The notes below the pieces were generated by a model. It was not told where the DNA came from and did no database searches. It saw only the letters and a program-made list of their open reading frames with translations. The position numbers and the translations under genes were made by a program. From the NCBI GenBank assembly GCA_037179385.1, contig CM074188.1, positions 17,377,318 through 17,441,317 on the forward strand: a DNA stretch of 64,000 nucleotides, written 5' to 3'. Position 1 is the stretch's first letter. Each line of letters opens with the position of its first letter. Source of the stretch: Holothuria scabra (lineage: Eukaryota > Echinodermata > Holothuroidea > Aspidochirotida > Holothuriidae). Below are positions 12,076-23,900 of this stretch, piece after piece.

Positions 12076-12583
12076 AGTATGTGTTAGTGCAGTTCTAGTG
12101 GAGAAACCGCCACATGGCGCTCTTTCTTTCAATTTAAAGACCCAAAAGAGGTTAAATTTGCAGAAATAGTAAGTGTAAATTAAAACACATAATTTTCATG
12201 AAAGATCAAAGAAAGTTGAACACGGTAATTAACACTTCAAAACTGGTGTGGGGAATTAGCACACATGCATCACAAGTTAGTATGACCTGACATTCCCGAA
12301 ATTCAGGAGGTATTTTGATATGATGTAATTTGTTACACTTCAGTACTCCACAAAAATGGCTGATAGAAATGTCACGCCGTTACCACAAAAGAGTGTTTTT
12401 AACCATATTTTCAAAAGTGAAAAATTATCAGAACATACCAAAAAAAATTTAAGTGTGATGCAAATCATATTCATGGAGGTTAATAAAATGCATCTGAAAC
12501 AATGAGTGTATCTTTTCATTTTAGCTGTGATTGTGACAAGAAATTTGTTACACTTTTTCTTTTTGGTAACAGAGTGACGTCCT
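12076..12583. other. Non-genic spacer
   Basis: No exon, TIR pair or repeated motif is supported here. Confidence 0.4.
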
Positions 12584-12591
12584 GTTGAATA

Positions 12592-14588
12592 CATAGGCGT
12601 ACGGGGATAAGTATGGGGAGGGCGAGAGCAAATTCTGCCAGAATTATGACACCCTTTACCACAGTCGCGTAAGAAGCAAAATGAAAGTGGGGGAAGAGAG
12701 GGAAACGATCTTGGATCACGCACCTTACCCTACCCCATTAAGAAAAAGTATATACACTTTGATGCTAAATTTTTTCGCCTTTTCTACGAGCAAGAAAAAA
12801 AAATAAACAAAATATGACTTTTACTCAAGTGTGAACACTTTTAGAAACGTAATTTTCTGCGCGCGGTCTTATTACACATTTGTAAATGTGTTGCTTGTAT
12901 TGCAGAAAAAAGCTTAGATTCAGGGTTTCCTGTAAGGAAATTTGAATATTTGGGGATTTTCGAAGAATCTCCGTCTCCTATTAGTATTTATCTGAGTGGT
13001 TAACATCATTTTATCTAAGGAGTGTGTATTGAAGCTTCTCGGCCGCATTCAAAAAGCTCGACCCGAAACTTTGCCTTTTTTGGACAAAATATTTTAAACT
13101 TAAAAGCCTATTTTAAAGAAAATTTAGCAAGGAAACGGCACTGCAGCGCCTCGGAAAAGTTTACCACTGACTGTTTTATTAGCGACCCCTCACTTCATGA
13201 CCGGGGTTGCAATTAACTGAGGGTGCGCGAAGCGGGCGGAAAATGTTGCCTTATTTAAAACCCATAATTACAAATATGGAGCTTTTATTAGGAAGAATTC
13301 GGAATTTTATGAAAGAAAAGTTGGGAAAACCCCGCTGTATTTCATTGGGGTCTCAAATGGTAAAGTTCCGAATTTTTCACTTTTTCGAGCGAGGGGACAA
13401 TCGCCCCTGCCTCCTGCCTCTACGTCACTGCTCTGCAACATCGAGCATTGATTGCATTTTGACACTTCAGTAACTAAAGAATCCATCGACACAGACTACT
13501 CAACTGACAGGGTTTAAGGGCATCTGATGATAGGTGTTTATGAAAACATTTGGTTACGGTAGGCCAATGGTTCCCTGCCTGGAATATGAAGTCTTGCTCG
13601 AAAGACTCAGATGCCGCGGAGCGTGCAGAAAATTATGAAAAATCGCGACACATCAGACACCCGGAAATTACATGTCTCGAATTTGTAAGTAGTAGCTTAG
13701 TTTCCGATTTTTCTTTCAAGGTGATCACTACTGTATCAGGGGTGTATTGCGGCGCGCTGAGCGCGCCAAAAAAATTTCCCCTTTAAAGAAAAATACGTAG
13801 ATATGGAGCTTGTATTGCAGGAAGCTTTGGATTCTGGGTATCGTGTGAGGAAAATAAACAAGTTGGGGAACTACTGAAGAATCTGCACTGCCTTCATCAT
13901 ATTGGTGGCAAATCTGAGGATGATTGTTTTTCTAAAGTCGTCCACACTCTCTGGCAAAGAGCCGTTCGGCGAAACCACACCATAAACTGCTTCCAGAAGC
14001 TAGATTTCACAACGACTGGATAGTTGTTGCTATACATATGTTATAAGGCCTACGAACGATCAGTGACACTTTTCGATGGTATCTGAAAAGTTAACCAAAC
14101 TTTGTTGTCCTCTTAAGACAAAATATTTCAAAATAAAGAGCTTTCATGAAAGAAATTTTGGAATTCTGTGAAAGACAATGTACAAAAATAGCACTATAGG
14201 TGCCGGTGTCTCTTGATGATGTGGTGTCACATATGGTAGGCCTATATAATGATATGGTAAATATCCGATTTTGTCATTTCCAGAGCTCGGAAAAGTTTAC
14301 CAAACTGATTTATGAGCGAGAACTAATGCATCTTATATTGGATTTATTGCGGCGCTCCGGAAATTGTCCTTTTTTGAAATTTGGAAAAATGAAGTTAGGG
14401 GTTTTCTTACCAGGGAAGTGAGGGGACGGGTGCATGCTTCCGCCCCCTCATTTTTCATTGGGGGCTGTCGCCCGCACACCCCACCGGTTCCTACGCCTGT
14501 GCTTTATTATGTTTTGCCCGAATGGACAACTGTTTTGTCCGAATCGGGACGGCGAGTACCCCCCTGCACCCCGCCTCGTACGCCTATG
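12592..14588. mobile_element. hAT-like element CATAGGCGTACG, complete, 8-bp TSD
   Basis: The left end CATAGGCGTACGGGG and right end, reversed, CATAGGCGTACGAGG are inverted repeats. They are flanked by a perfect 8-bp duplication GTTGAATA (12584-12591 and 14589-14596). The 1997-bp interior is non-coding. It includes the recurrent GCCGCGGAGCG word (about 13612-13625) and several GCGCGC hairpins. Relics of the same family lie at 19690-20575, 21530-23900 (interrupted), 44283-44850 and 60540-61140, all on the opposite strand. Confidence 0.88.
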
Positions 14589-14596
14589 GTTGAATA

Positions 14597-15159
14597 GCAT
14601 AGGGATAGTGAGAGCAATAGGCTCTAACACTGTGGGCACCTAAATGAAGCTGCTGCATGTTCACAGGCCTTCTTTAAAGTGTCTACCTTTTTATTCTAAT
14701 GAAAATGAGTTTGTGATCTATTTGAGAGCTCATTGTTTTAGATCCATTACCTAACACTCAGTAAAAAAAATGAAGTTCCATGCCAGTAAAAGATTGGCAG
14801 CTGAATGAAATTCTGAGTAAGCCTTGCAAACAGTTTGAAAAGTAAATTACCTGTAGGGTCTTCTCTTAACAAAAAATGTGTAAAAATAGATGAGGAAATA
14901 GTTTGAAATGTGAAGGAAAATAGCAAAGTTTTCCTCATGGAACACATTTGCTGTGATACAGTAGTTGTCCTCAAAATGGATAATTGATAAGTTTACTGTA
15001 CAGTTAACATTATAAATGGTAGTGTAAACTAAACAGGAGGACTCACAGTACTTATTTTTCAAAGGTTCAATTTCAGCCTTAGTATCTGAATATATTTGTA
15101 ATTATACATTACCCACAGATGGACCATCGAGGTATTGTTACCCAGTTTGAATATAGGGA
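14597..15159. other. Non-genic spacer
   Basis: No coding or repeat structure that I can support. Confidence 0.4.
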
Positions 15160-15564
15160 TTAATCACGGACATCCTATACATGGACAGAGAATACTGCAC
15201 GGTAGATTGTCGCTACCGAACGTGGAAGAAGAAGCGCACCAAGATGGCTGTCTGCTATGGTTTTGTGTGAAAAATTTGGACTTGCTCTTAATATATCGCC
15301 ATATTTTGCAAGAAAGTTGAAATATTTTCGAAATATGGCAAGCTAAGGTCGAAATCACTTCACGTATTGCAGGAATATGATATTGTTTCCCATTCAAGTT
15401 TAACTTTTGTTTAAAATATTACAGAGTCTTCGTCAAATAAGATGATTTATAGCTTCACGGCGGCCATCTTGGTGCGCCTTTTTTGTCCCAGTCGGTGGCG
15501 ACCATCTACAGATAGGACATACATGTTGCATGCTCTGTCCATGTATATAAGTCCGTGGGTTTAA
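15160..15564. mobile_element. ~400-bp MITE with ~100-bp imperfect TIRs (copy A)
   Basis: The left side (CACGGAC...ACATGGACAGAG...GCGCACCAAGATGGC, 15165-15250) matches the reversed right side (CACGGAC...ACATGGACAGAG...GCGCACCAAGATGGC, 15463-15558). TTAA occurs at both edges (15160-15163, 15561-15564) and may be the target duplication, but the bases just inside differ. A second copy, split by a later insertion, spans 52955-55545. This copy supplies the uninterrupted site GGCTGTCTGCTATGG near 15247. Confidence 0.75.
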
Positions 15565-15727
15565 TACATTCTGTCGCTCCACAGCACAAAAAGTAACATG
15601 CCTGTCACAAGTTCGAGGCGTCTACAATAAACAACATGTAGTCTGTGCCAGAAATCACTTTGGTCAAGTACTGAGACTCACCTAGCTAGTTCACCAAGCA
15701 ATGATTTTTTGAAGTCCGTGCTCTTTA

Positions 15728-16040
15728 CCCTTAGAAAAATTACTCGCGAGATTTGTCCCTTAGAAAAACTACTCGCGAGATTTGTCCCTTAGAAAAACTA
15801 CTCGCGAGATTTGTATGAGAAAATTCTCGCGAGATTCATACGAGAAATTAGAACAGGAGAATAACCTCACGAGAAAATCCTCGTGAGGATCATAAGGATG
15901 TTGCGAGAACATTCTCGCGAGAAAATAACATCGCGAGAAATTTCTTGTGAAGATATCCTCACGAGGATATTCTCATGAGTTCCTCCTCAACCTGACAGTG
16001 TCACTTTTGTTCCATTTTCTGTATGAATCTCACGAGAATT
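15728..16040. repeat. 29-bp triplication and CTCGCGAG cluster
   Basis: A 29-bp unit containing CCTTAGAAAAACTACTCGCG repeats three times (starting 15731, 15760, 15789). Around and after it, CTCGCGAG or its decayed forms (CTCGTGAG, CTCACGAG) occur about ten times to about 16040, several as the full TCTCGCGAGA. TCTCGCGAGA is known from vertebrate promoters as a binding word of BANP. No exon is visible next to it, so whether this is regulatory or simply a palindromic satellite is open. Confidence 0.75.
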
Positions 16041-17401
16041 TTCTTATACAGGACACACCAGTTATAGCTGAAATAAATGTAAAGGTATATAATTACCTCA
16101 AATGGAAAATATTGTGAGGTCTTGCACAACATGACTATGGAAACTGGACATTGTTTAAAGTTTGTGAATACCAGACTTGCATAAAATCTTCTCGCAGAGA
16201 GCCACCGGGAATGTAATTATAAGCATCATTTTGACTATAGTAAAGTGACTTGCCTGCTTGCCTGACCAGAGGGTGTTTTAGTCACAATAAGTTTAAGTCA
16301 GGGTTTCAATTCAAGGCACATTGATTTAAGCTTTTCATTTCACCTACCCCTGGCTAACAAACTCAGAGAAAGTAAAGAAAAGAAGAGGAAGTAGATATGA
16401 TGCTGTAATATATTTATTTAAATTAATAATGAACAGGTGCAAAACAACCACCACCAATTAATAAATACCCAGTTTAATTTACATCAGTTAATGTTAAAAG
16501 CAGGGTTGTTGATTTTGTTTATTACTTTAAAAAAAAATCATGATTTAAATTTATATTGCAAACTTTATTCACAACCTATGATAGATACTTTTTAGCACTA
16601 AAATACCTTTTCTTAATATATTGATTTACCTTAATTCACCCCTCACTTAATATTGATGAGAGTAATTAAGTTTTGTTTGTCCAGCAATTATTAACTTCTA
16701 TACTCAAAAGATAGACTGACCTATAAATGGTTGATTTCAATGATTTGGCCATAGCGTACAGATCAATACATTTCTACTGGCACAATGAAACCCTGTATAC
16801 ATATTTGTGTACAGTAAAGTTATGCTGTCACGCTTTTACCGTCACACTGTAACCATATGCAAGGGTTTCAAATGTGGAACAATGTCAATGATTTACATCG
16901 CAATGAAACTTGATGGTGAGAATAGTCTACAGAATCAACCACTTAAATATTCCTAATTCCCCTTGAATGCACCCTAAGTTTTTCAGTTAACCACACTTCT
17001 TACCAGGTCATTCACCTTCTTGACAGGACACTAACCCCATTTCCCAAAGCACTGGATTTTTGCACACTGGTTTGCTTGTCCTGTAGCTTACAATGTAAAA
17101 ATCACACAGTTGGGGCAAAATTGGCAAAAGCCTATAATAAAATTCATCTTTCTTATGATATTTTGCAATTATACCTTTTGTCACCCTGTTACCGTCACGC
17201 TATTACCACGTAAAATCATAAATGATGTCATGGTTAGTATATAGTGACATCAAAAAATATTTAATAATTGTTATTACGCTAGAGCATATTTGTCCCTCTT
17301 TGCAACCATATTAAAATCAAGAACCTACTCCTTTCAATTTCACAGAGTCTGAAACATTTGTAAAATGGGTAAAAAGTCATGTCCATTTGACTAGCACGCT
17401 G
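16041..17401. other. Non-genic spacer
   Basis: AT-rich, no supported exon. Phrases with 'CACGCTGTTACCG' recur near 16830, 17190, 17395 and 19125, suggesting an old repeat that later served as the target of the 17410 element. Confidence 0.4.
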
Positions 17402-17409
17402 TTACCGAA

Positions 17410-18963
17410 CAGTGGCGGAGCTAGGGATTTCGGTCAGAGGGGGCGAAAATGGTCTGCAGGGGCGCTTCGAAGGAGTAAATACCCTGAGCCTCCGCACGAT
17501 CGAAGCCACGGCTTTTCAGATTTTCCATTTGATTTTCCGCACCTGGTAGAAGACTACCTTGACATTTCTAATCAACAAGTTTTTCTATTAAAATATGTTA
17601 AAATTTCCTATCCATGGGCCTTCGCTGAAGAAAATACGGCGGGGGGTTCAATTCTTTTAGGGGGGAAGACTCCACGCCACCATGAGTTGGCGCAAGAAAA
17701 TTTTGAACCAAAATGCCTCTCAGATTGCTGCGAATGGCATTTCTAAAGCCTATTTACCGCATATAAATAGGGAAAACACTGAGTGAACTGTTAAGAAATA
17801 TTGATGTTTATTTTTCTTCGTCTTTTTTATGTTTTCTTCGTTTTTCAGGTTTTTTATTTTCCAGGGGAGGGAAAGTTCCCCCTTGCCCCTACCTGCGGAA
17901 GGGCATGTTTCTATCCCTCTCTTTCACATTCTAGTATGAAGACAGTCACTATATTTCGTGTGTTATTGTCAGGTCTAGATTTAAGATTTTAATGTAATAA
18001 TGGGCTACTTGGTGAAGATAAAGATTAAACCTGCTAGAGCTAAATAGGAAGCACATGGAAATTACTCAAAGTTAGGTGTACATTTTTGGCACCTGGAAAT
18101 CAAGATAAGTACACGAAGAAACATTACTTGAGGTAATTTACATCATGTGAATACTCTGAAAGAGCCATGAATTAAGTACATTAAAAGAAATAGCCAAGAC
18201 AAGAGGTCTGCTTGGCTTTCTAGATACCGAATTCCTAATAAATAAAAGTAGCCTAAACTTAAGCTTATTTGATGCAATTTTCTGGCATTTTAGACCACGG
18301 AAGTACAGAAATAAGCATTTTAATGAGATTATCGTGCAGTGTCAGAAATAGTCATTTATCATGAGAATGGTCACTTGAAGAAAAGCAAAATGGAAACTGC
18401 TCTTTAAAACTCTTATACCATTACCACTATGATAACAGTTTTATTTTATTTTAACCTGAATGTTTTCTTCAAAAGATTTTGAAAAATGTCTTTTTATTGT
18501 CTATGTTGACAATTATCCCCGACAACAAGAGGGCTATTTGCGCTACAATTATTACCGCGCCCTTTGCAACATCTTTCACTGGCCGGGAGGGTAAATGTTA
18601 TGTCAGTCTGTGTATTTTGTAAGCTTTTAATCACGCTTGGTGTGGAAGCAATGAACTTAGCACAGCGTCATCATTCATTAGTGCGTATAAAGCATGAAGA
18701 TACGTTTCGGCAAAACCTATCCCTATACTACAGATGATGAATGAATTGCAGATAGTACAGTTATTGGTTGCTCTTTGAGCATTTTGTTATCGGGGCCTTA
18801 AAACAACGCTATTAAATTATGTCTTTTGCCAAAAATGGTGCAAGAGTAAAGTATGTTGAAAACCTAAAAAGGGCGCCGACAGACGATTTTGGTCCGTCAG
18901 GGGGGGGGGGGGCGTCGGGGGGCGGTCGCCCCCCCCCCTGACCATATGGCAGCTCCGCCACTG
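17410..18963. mobile_element. hAT-like element CAGTGGCGGAGCTA, copy 1
   Basis: The ends CAGTGGCGGAGCTA (17410) and AGCTCCGCCACTG (ending 18963) are inverted. They are flanked by a perfect 8-bp duplication TTACCGAA (17402-17409, 18964-18971). At 1554 bp it has no transposase. It contains a GCCACCATGAGTTGGCGC hairpin word near 17680, and G- and C-runs near its right end. A closely similar full-length copy in the same orientation sits at 62269-63881. Confidence 0.9.
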
Positions 18964-18971
18964 TTACCGAA

Positions 18972-19689
18972 GTCCTTTGATTTAATAGTTCATAAAGTAG
19001 TGCAAATTGAAAAGAAATTTGGTGTAAAGCAGGACAGTTTCATAAGTTACAAAAGAGTGAGTTTTGTTTGATTTTCCTCAATTTCTGTAACAAACGCTTA
19101 AAGATGAAATTTCCTCGCTGACTGTCACGCTGTTACCGTGGAACTGATCAGTACATCCCTTTGATATCTTCCTCCCTACTTCGGTGCTCACAAGCATAGA
19201 CGACGGAAGCGGGGGGAGGGGCAGGGGGCCTGGCCCCTCCCCCAATTATTTTTATGAGATTTAGAGGGGGCATGCATGCACCCCCCCCCCCCCCCGATAA
19301 CTGAATGTCGCAAAATAAATTTTTCATAAGTAATTAAACAAATTAAACTTGCTTTTATTACATTTCGGCTATTCTTTGGCTCAATTCATACTTTTCAGAA
19401 AGCAAAAGTTGCAAAGCTTCCGGGAGCTTCGCCCCCTGAATCCCCACATTAACGATAAACTGTATCAGAGTTCACTTTCGCTCTTCAAATAGTTAAAACA
19501 AAACTTTTTGCAGGCTATCTTTCTTTTTTTCAAATTATCTTTCTGCTTCTCAAATCAGGGCCTTTTAAACATACTGAGCGAAGGGAATGCCCCAAGTCCC
19601 CTTATTGGCCCCTATGACACACATTTGCCTCAGTAATAATGTCCCTTTCAGGATCATTAGTAATACCTATGCACAGGTACTTTTTGCTT
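18972..19689. other. Spacer with G- and C-runs, possible decayed hAT edge
   Basis: At 19195 a CATAGACGACGGAAGCGGGG stretch resembles the CATAGGCGTAGGAAGC end of the 12592 family, followed by long G and C runs. I could not find a matching duplication, so I treat it as a fragment. No exon. Confidence 0.4.
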
Positions 19690-20575
19690 TCATTAAGTCC
19701 CCTGGAAAAGGGGTTGCGATTTTTGAAAATTTTCTGTACGGTCCGCGCCAACTGAAGATAGTCTTAAGACTTCATTTTCCTACAGGAGGCAGGGGGCAAT
19801 TGCCCCCTGGCTCGAAAAGTGAAAAATTCGGAAATTTGCCTTTTGAGACACCAGTCAAATACAGTGCGGTTTTCCAACTTTTCCTTCATAAAATTCGGAA
19901 TTATTCTTCACAAAATCTCCATATTTGTAACTGTTAATTTTAAAAAGGCAAAATTTTCCGCGCGCTTAGCGCGCCCTAAATTGCAACATTTATGGCAGTA
20001 AGTGGTTGCTCATAAGCAGGCGGTGGTAAAACTTTTTCGAGCCGCTGCAGTGCCGTTCCTCTAAAATTTTCTTAAATATAGGCTTTTAATTTTTAAATGT
20101 TTTGTCTGAAAAAGGCAACAAAGTTTCGGGACCTTTTTGAATGTCGCCGAGAAGCCTAAATCCGCAACAAACAATGATATTCGGTCGACATGCTATCTCA
20201 GATATATGATTTAGGAAACGCACATTCTTCAATAACCCCCGAAATATTCAAATTCCCTCACAGGAAACTCTGAATCTAAACTATTTTATGCAATACAATC
20301 TCCATATTTACAAATGTGTGAAAGGATCCAAACTTTCGACGCGCTCGACGTCGCAGATTACGTCCCTGACACGGTAAGCAGTGTGCACACTTTAGAAAAA
20401 AATCATTTTTTTTATTTAAAAAGAAATTGTTCTTGCTCGTTGAAAACGTTAAAAAAAGCCAAAACATTTAGCATAAAAATGTACCTTTTGGTCAATGGGG
20501 TAGGGTGAGGTGCATGGTCCAAAATTGCCCCCCCCCCCCGCTCTCATATTGCTTCCTACGCCACTAATGATTTTC
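19690..20575 (-). mobile_element. Relic of the CATAGGCGTA hAT-like family
   Basis: Reversed, this region follows the left and central part of the 12592-14588 element: the GCTCCGCGCCAACTG hairpin word (about 19743), the GCGCGC hairpin (about 19958-19975), the 'GCAGTGCCG' and 'GGCTTTTAATTTTTAAA' blocks, and a GCTTCCTACGCC end near 20549-20565. A C-run precedes the end. No duplication was recognised. Confidence 0.6.
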
Positions 20576-21529
20576 GACCATTTCGGAGGCTCTCAAAGCA
20601 CTAAAATCGATGAGCTTCCTGGGGCTTCACTCCTTGGACCCCACCAAGGGCCCTTAAGCGGGCCGCTGGACCTCACGCCGATGGGGTTTTGCCGCCTAAA
20701 GGCGTCACCATTATGTCGGCTGCCGAAAACTTGTTGCCCCCTCCCCCAATAAAACATCTTCCGCCGCCTGTGACCGCCGGCTCAACCAGTTTCTTGACTG
20801 GATGACATCTGATGTAAAATACGTCACACGGTTCAACTAGACCACCTCGGAGGCCGGTCGTTTTGGCCGGCTCAAGTTGTGACGTTTTGATGACATTAAG
20901 ATCAAATTTCCGAAAGATCGATCACTGGCTGAGACAGTTGAGCTGGCTCGAGTCGCTAAATCGAACTGCTCAGTCGGGCAGAGGTTATGCCATCGTTAGG
21001 GACGGACCCGTTACGGGCAAAAGGTCACTGTTTGTGGCCAGTGACGACGCACTGGTTGTACACACAATGATGATGTGCTTAATTTATACTAAACCAAATT
21101 ACTTTTGATGACTTAAAGTCGGAAAACAATTCATAAACCTTAATGCCGATTTTTATTCAAAATACTTGATTAGAGATGAATCCCGATCGTCATGATGGTC
21201 TGATTTTTGTCGGACATAGCTGGGGTACAATTTACCTTTAGTCTTCCAATTTCCTTGCTTACCTGTATCATGGAGGTTGCACACAGCATTGTATCTTGAT
21301 TCCCTTAATTTCACTGAATATGAGGGTTTGAAATTTATGTCGACAATAAATGAAGGCAGTTTATAACTGATGGGCCCCACTAATGGCTGCCTACAGTCAC
21401 TAAACAGTCACTGATTGGATTCGTCTGTAACGATTTCATTTTTTGCGACTTCACAAATTGGAGAAATTTTCCCAATGGAAATGAGATGAAAGTGAAAATC
21501 TTTGCCCTAAACACCTCTACAAAAAGAAA
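20576..21529. other. Spacer, partly a repeat shared with 42860-42990
   Basis: A 'GCCGATTTTTATTCAAAATA' block near 21143 and a 'GAGAAATTTTCCCAA' block near 21460 are adjacent in the other copy at about 42890-42975, so roughly 240 bp here looks inserted between them. No exon supported. Confidence 0.4.
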
Positions 21530-23900
21530 ATATTTTGTGACACTACATCATCAAGACACACCGGCAACTATATTTGCTTTTTTTAAAAATTGTCTTTCAT
21601 AAATTGCAAAATTTCTTAAATGTAAGCTCTTTATTTTGAAATATTTTTTTTTCTAAAAAGGGCAACAAAGTTTTGAAAACTTTTGAAATGTTAGTTCGTA
21701 TGCCTCAGGTAACATCATGTAGCAACAACGGTATTTAGTCGTCATGCAATATTCTCATATTTGCAACCAATATAGGAAGTACAAATTCTTCAGCAACACC
21801 CCAAATTTTTAAATTTCCTTACAGGAAACCCAGAACCCATCACTTTCTGCAATACAAACAGCTCTGTATCTAAAATATTTGTTTCAAAAGGCCAGGGCCC
21901 AAATTTTCGGCGCAGATTACGTCTCTAATAAAGTGGCGTAGCCAGGATGGGATTTTTTTGGGGGGGGGGCCCCTAGGTAACAAGTGGGGGGCCTGGTACC
22001 TCCGAAGGTCAGGCACGGCAAGACTATCTAAGCGGAGCGCCACCATCGGTTGGCGCGGAGCGTACAAGAAAATTTTGGGCTTTAAAACCCCTCCAGATGG
22101 CCGGAAACGGCACTTCCCATGTGTTTTAAGCTGGATGTACCCAGCCTTAAAATACGAATCTCATGTCTGCGACTTCTCAAATAATGAGAATAAAAAATCA
22201 ATCTATGAAAAATGGTAATACATACACTTTTTAGGGACCCCCAAACTGGGCACATCTGATCTGTGGCCTGGGGGATGAGACTGAAGGGAACCGATATCTC
22301 TCTTTCCCTTGGGAAAAATTGTAAACTTCAGAAGGACGTAAATCGCAAATGCGGCAATATTTGAATGTAAGCGGAGCGCCACCATCAGTTGGAGAGGAGC
22401 GTACAAGAAAATTTTGGGCTTTAAAACCCCTCCAGATGGCTGGAAACGGCACTCTCCACGTGTTTTGAACTGGATGTACCCAGCCGCAAATGCGGCAATA
22501 ATTGAATGGATTTCAGCTTATCTAAGGCAGTACCTTACCCTTTAACAGGAAAACCAAAAGTAGTTGTGTCCCCCTCTGAGAAACTTTCTTTGCGTTAGAT
22601 TTCCTAGATGCAAAATGGTGCTATGTTTGGCAAAACTTTAAACTGATTATAGGCCTAAGTTTTAGGATTTTCCCTTTTTGGGGAGCATGAAAAATATCAA
22701 AATATTTTTAGTTTTTGCAGAGATTTTACAAGAGACATACATACTACCAAAGAAACAATGTGCAAAATGGTGCAGTATTTGTCCATCGGTACATTACGTA
22801 GTCAAAATTAAAATACTACGAAAAAATCTCTCAAAATAATTGAACCGCAAAGCAGAAGTATGGATCATGTGGGAAACACATGAAATCAGGACCTTGTGGA
22901 CATTTTACAAATCCCCCGGACGCCAGTGCCAACTAGTAAAAAGAGGACTTGTCGAAAAAAAATGTCCTACAGTGGCACTTGTCATGGGCAGGAGTGAGGC
23001 ACGACATAGGCCTAGGCCTACTTGTTAAGGATGGAAGGGAAGAATTATCCGAAGGCAGTACCTTACCCTTACCTGCTTACGGCATATTTTGTGTATGATA
23101 AAGTATAGGAATGGTCGTGTAAGAGTGGTCTCCAGTGTACAATTGCCTTATTTTCAGTAAATCAATCAGCCATCCGAAAGGCAGAAAGGGTCTTAACCTA
23201 ACAAAGTCACATTAAAGTTTGTCGTTGAGACTTTCGTTTCATCTTCTAAGTGAAATGCAATAAACGACAGTGCAGATCACAAACGGTATCTAATTTAGTG
23301 AAAGTAGGCATATTGAAGTTATTACTTGATTTCATACGATTGTCATACGATGATTTTTTTAATTTTTACACATTTTATTTATTTACTGTTTTGAAGGAAA
23401 TACTTCAAGGTTATGTCCGTTCAAACACTTTATTTTTTTCAATTACTTTATCAGGACGCAAAAAAATCTGGGGGGGGGGGCTGAGGAAAATCTGGGGGGC
23501 CTAGGCCCCCAGGCCCCCCCCCCCCGTGGCTACGCCACTGCTCTAATACAGTGGTGTTCACAAAATGGGAAAATTTTGGTGCTTGCCCCTTTCCCCTGAA
23601 AAAGTGTCCCTCCCCCCTACCGATGCCTACAGCTACTACTAACATGCCATAGAAATGCCGTCTGGTGGTCTGAGGGGTCGCAATTTTTCAAAATTTTCTG
23701 TACGCTCCCTACCAAGTGAAAGTGGAACTCCGCTTAGCTTTTGGAGCAAGACTTTATATTTCGGATAGGGAATCTTTGGCCTAGGCTAACTCAAATGTTC
23801 TCATATACACCGTCTTATCATCAAATACCTTTCAACCCTGTCAGTTGAGTTGCCTGTGTAAATGGATTCCTTAGTCATTGAAGTGTCAAGTCAAGTGGTT
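21530..23900 (-). mobile_element. CATAGGCGTA-family relic, split by the 21931 insertion
   Basis: Reversed, 21530-21922 follows the 12592 element's 'GACACTACATCATCAAGACA' and 'CTTTATTTTGAAATATT' blocks. 23640-23900 follows its 'GGTCGC-AATTTTTCAAAATTTTCTGTACGCTCC' region, read in separate short blocks, and the piece ending GTGTCAAG. Between them lies the younger element 21931-23540. Edges are approximate. Confidence 0.55.
21931..23540. mobile_element. hAT-like element CAGTGGCGTAGCCA, 8-bp TSD
   Basis: The right end TGGCTACGCCACTG mirrors the left end AAGTGGCGTAGCCA, apart from the first base (A for C). Both are flanked by a perfect CTCTAATA duplication (21923-21930, 23541-23548). The interior (1610 bp) is non-coding. 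It holds a ~120-bp direct duplication (about 22026-22146 and 22368-22484), each unit starting with the AGCGGAGCGCCACCATC hairpin word. Confidence 0.88.

Noticed and set aside
15728..15820. CRISPR-like direct repeats
   Set aside because: The 29-bp units follow each other without spacers, and the genome is eukaryotic.
18889..19071. Gly-rich 60-codon frame
   Set aside because: Produced by the G-run at the right end of the 17410 transposon.
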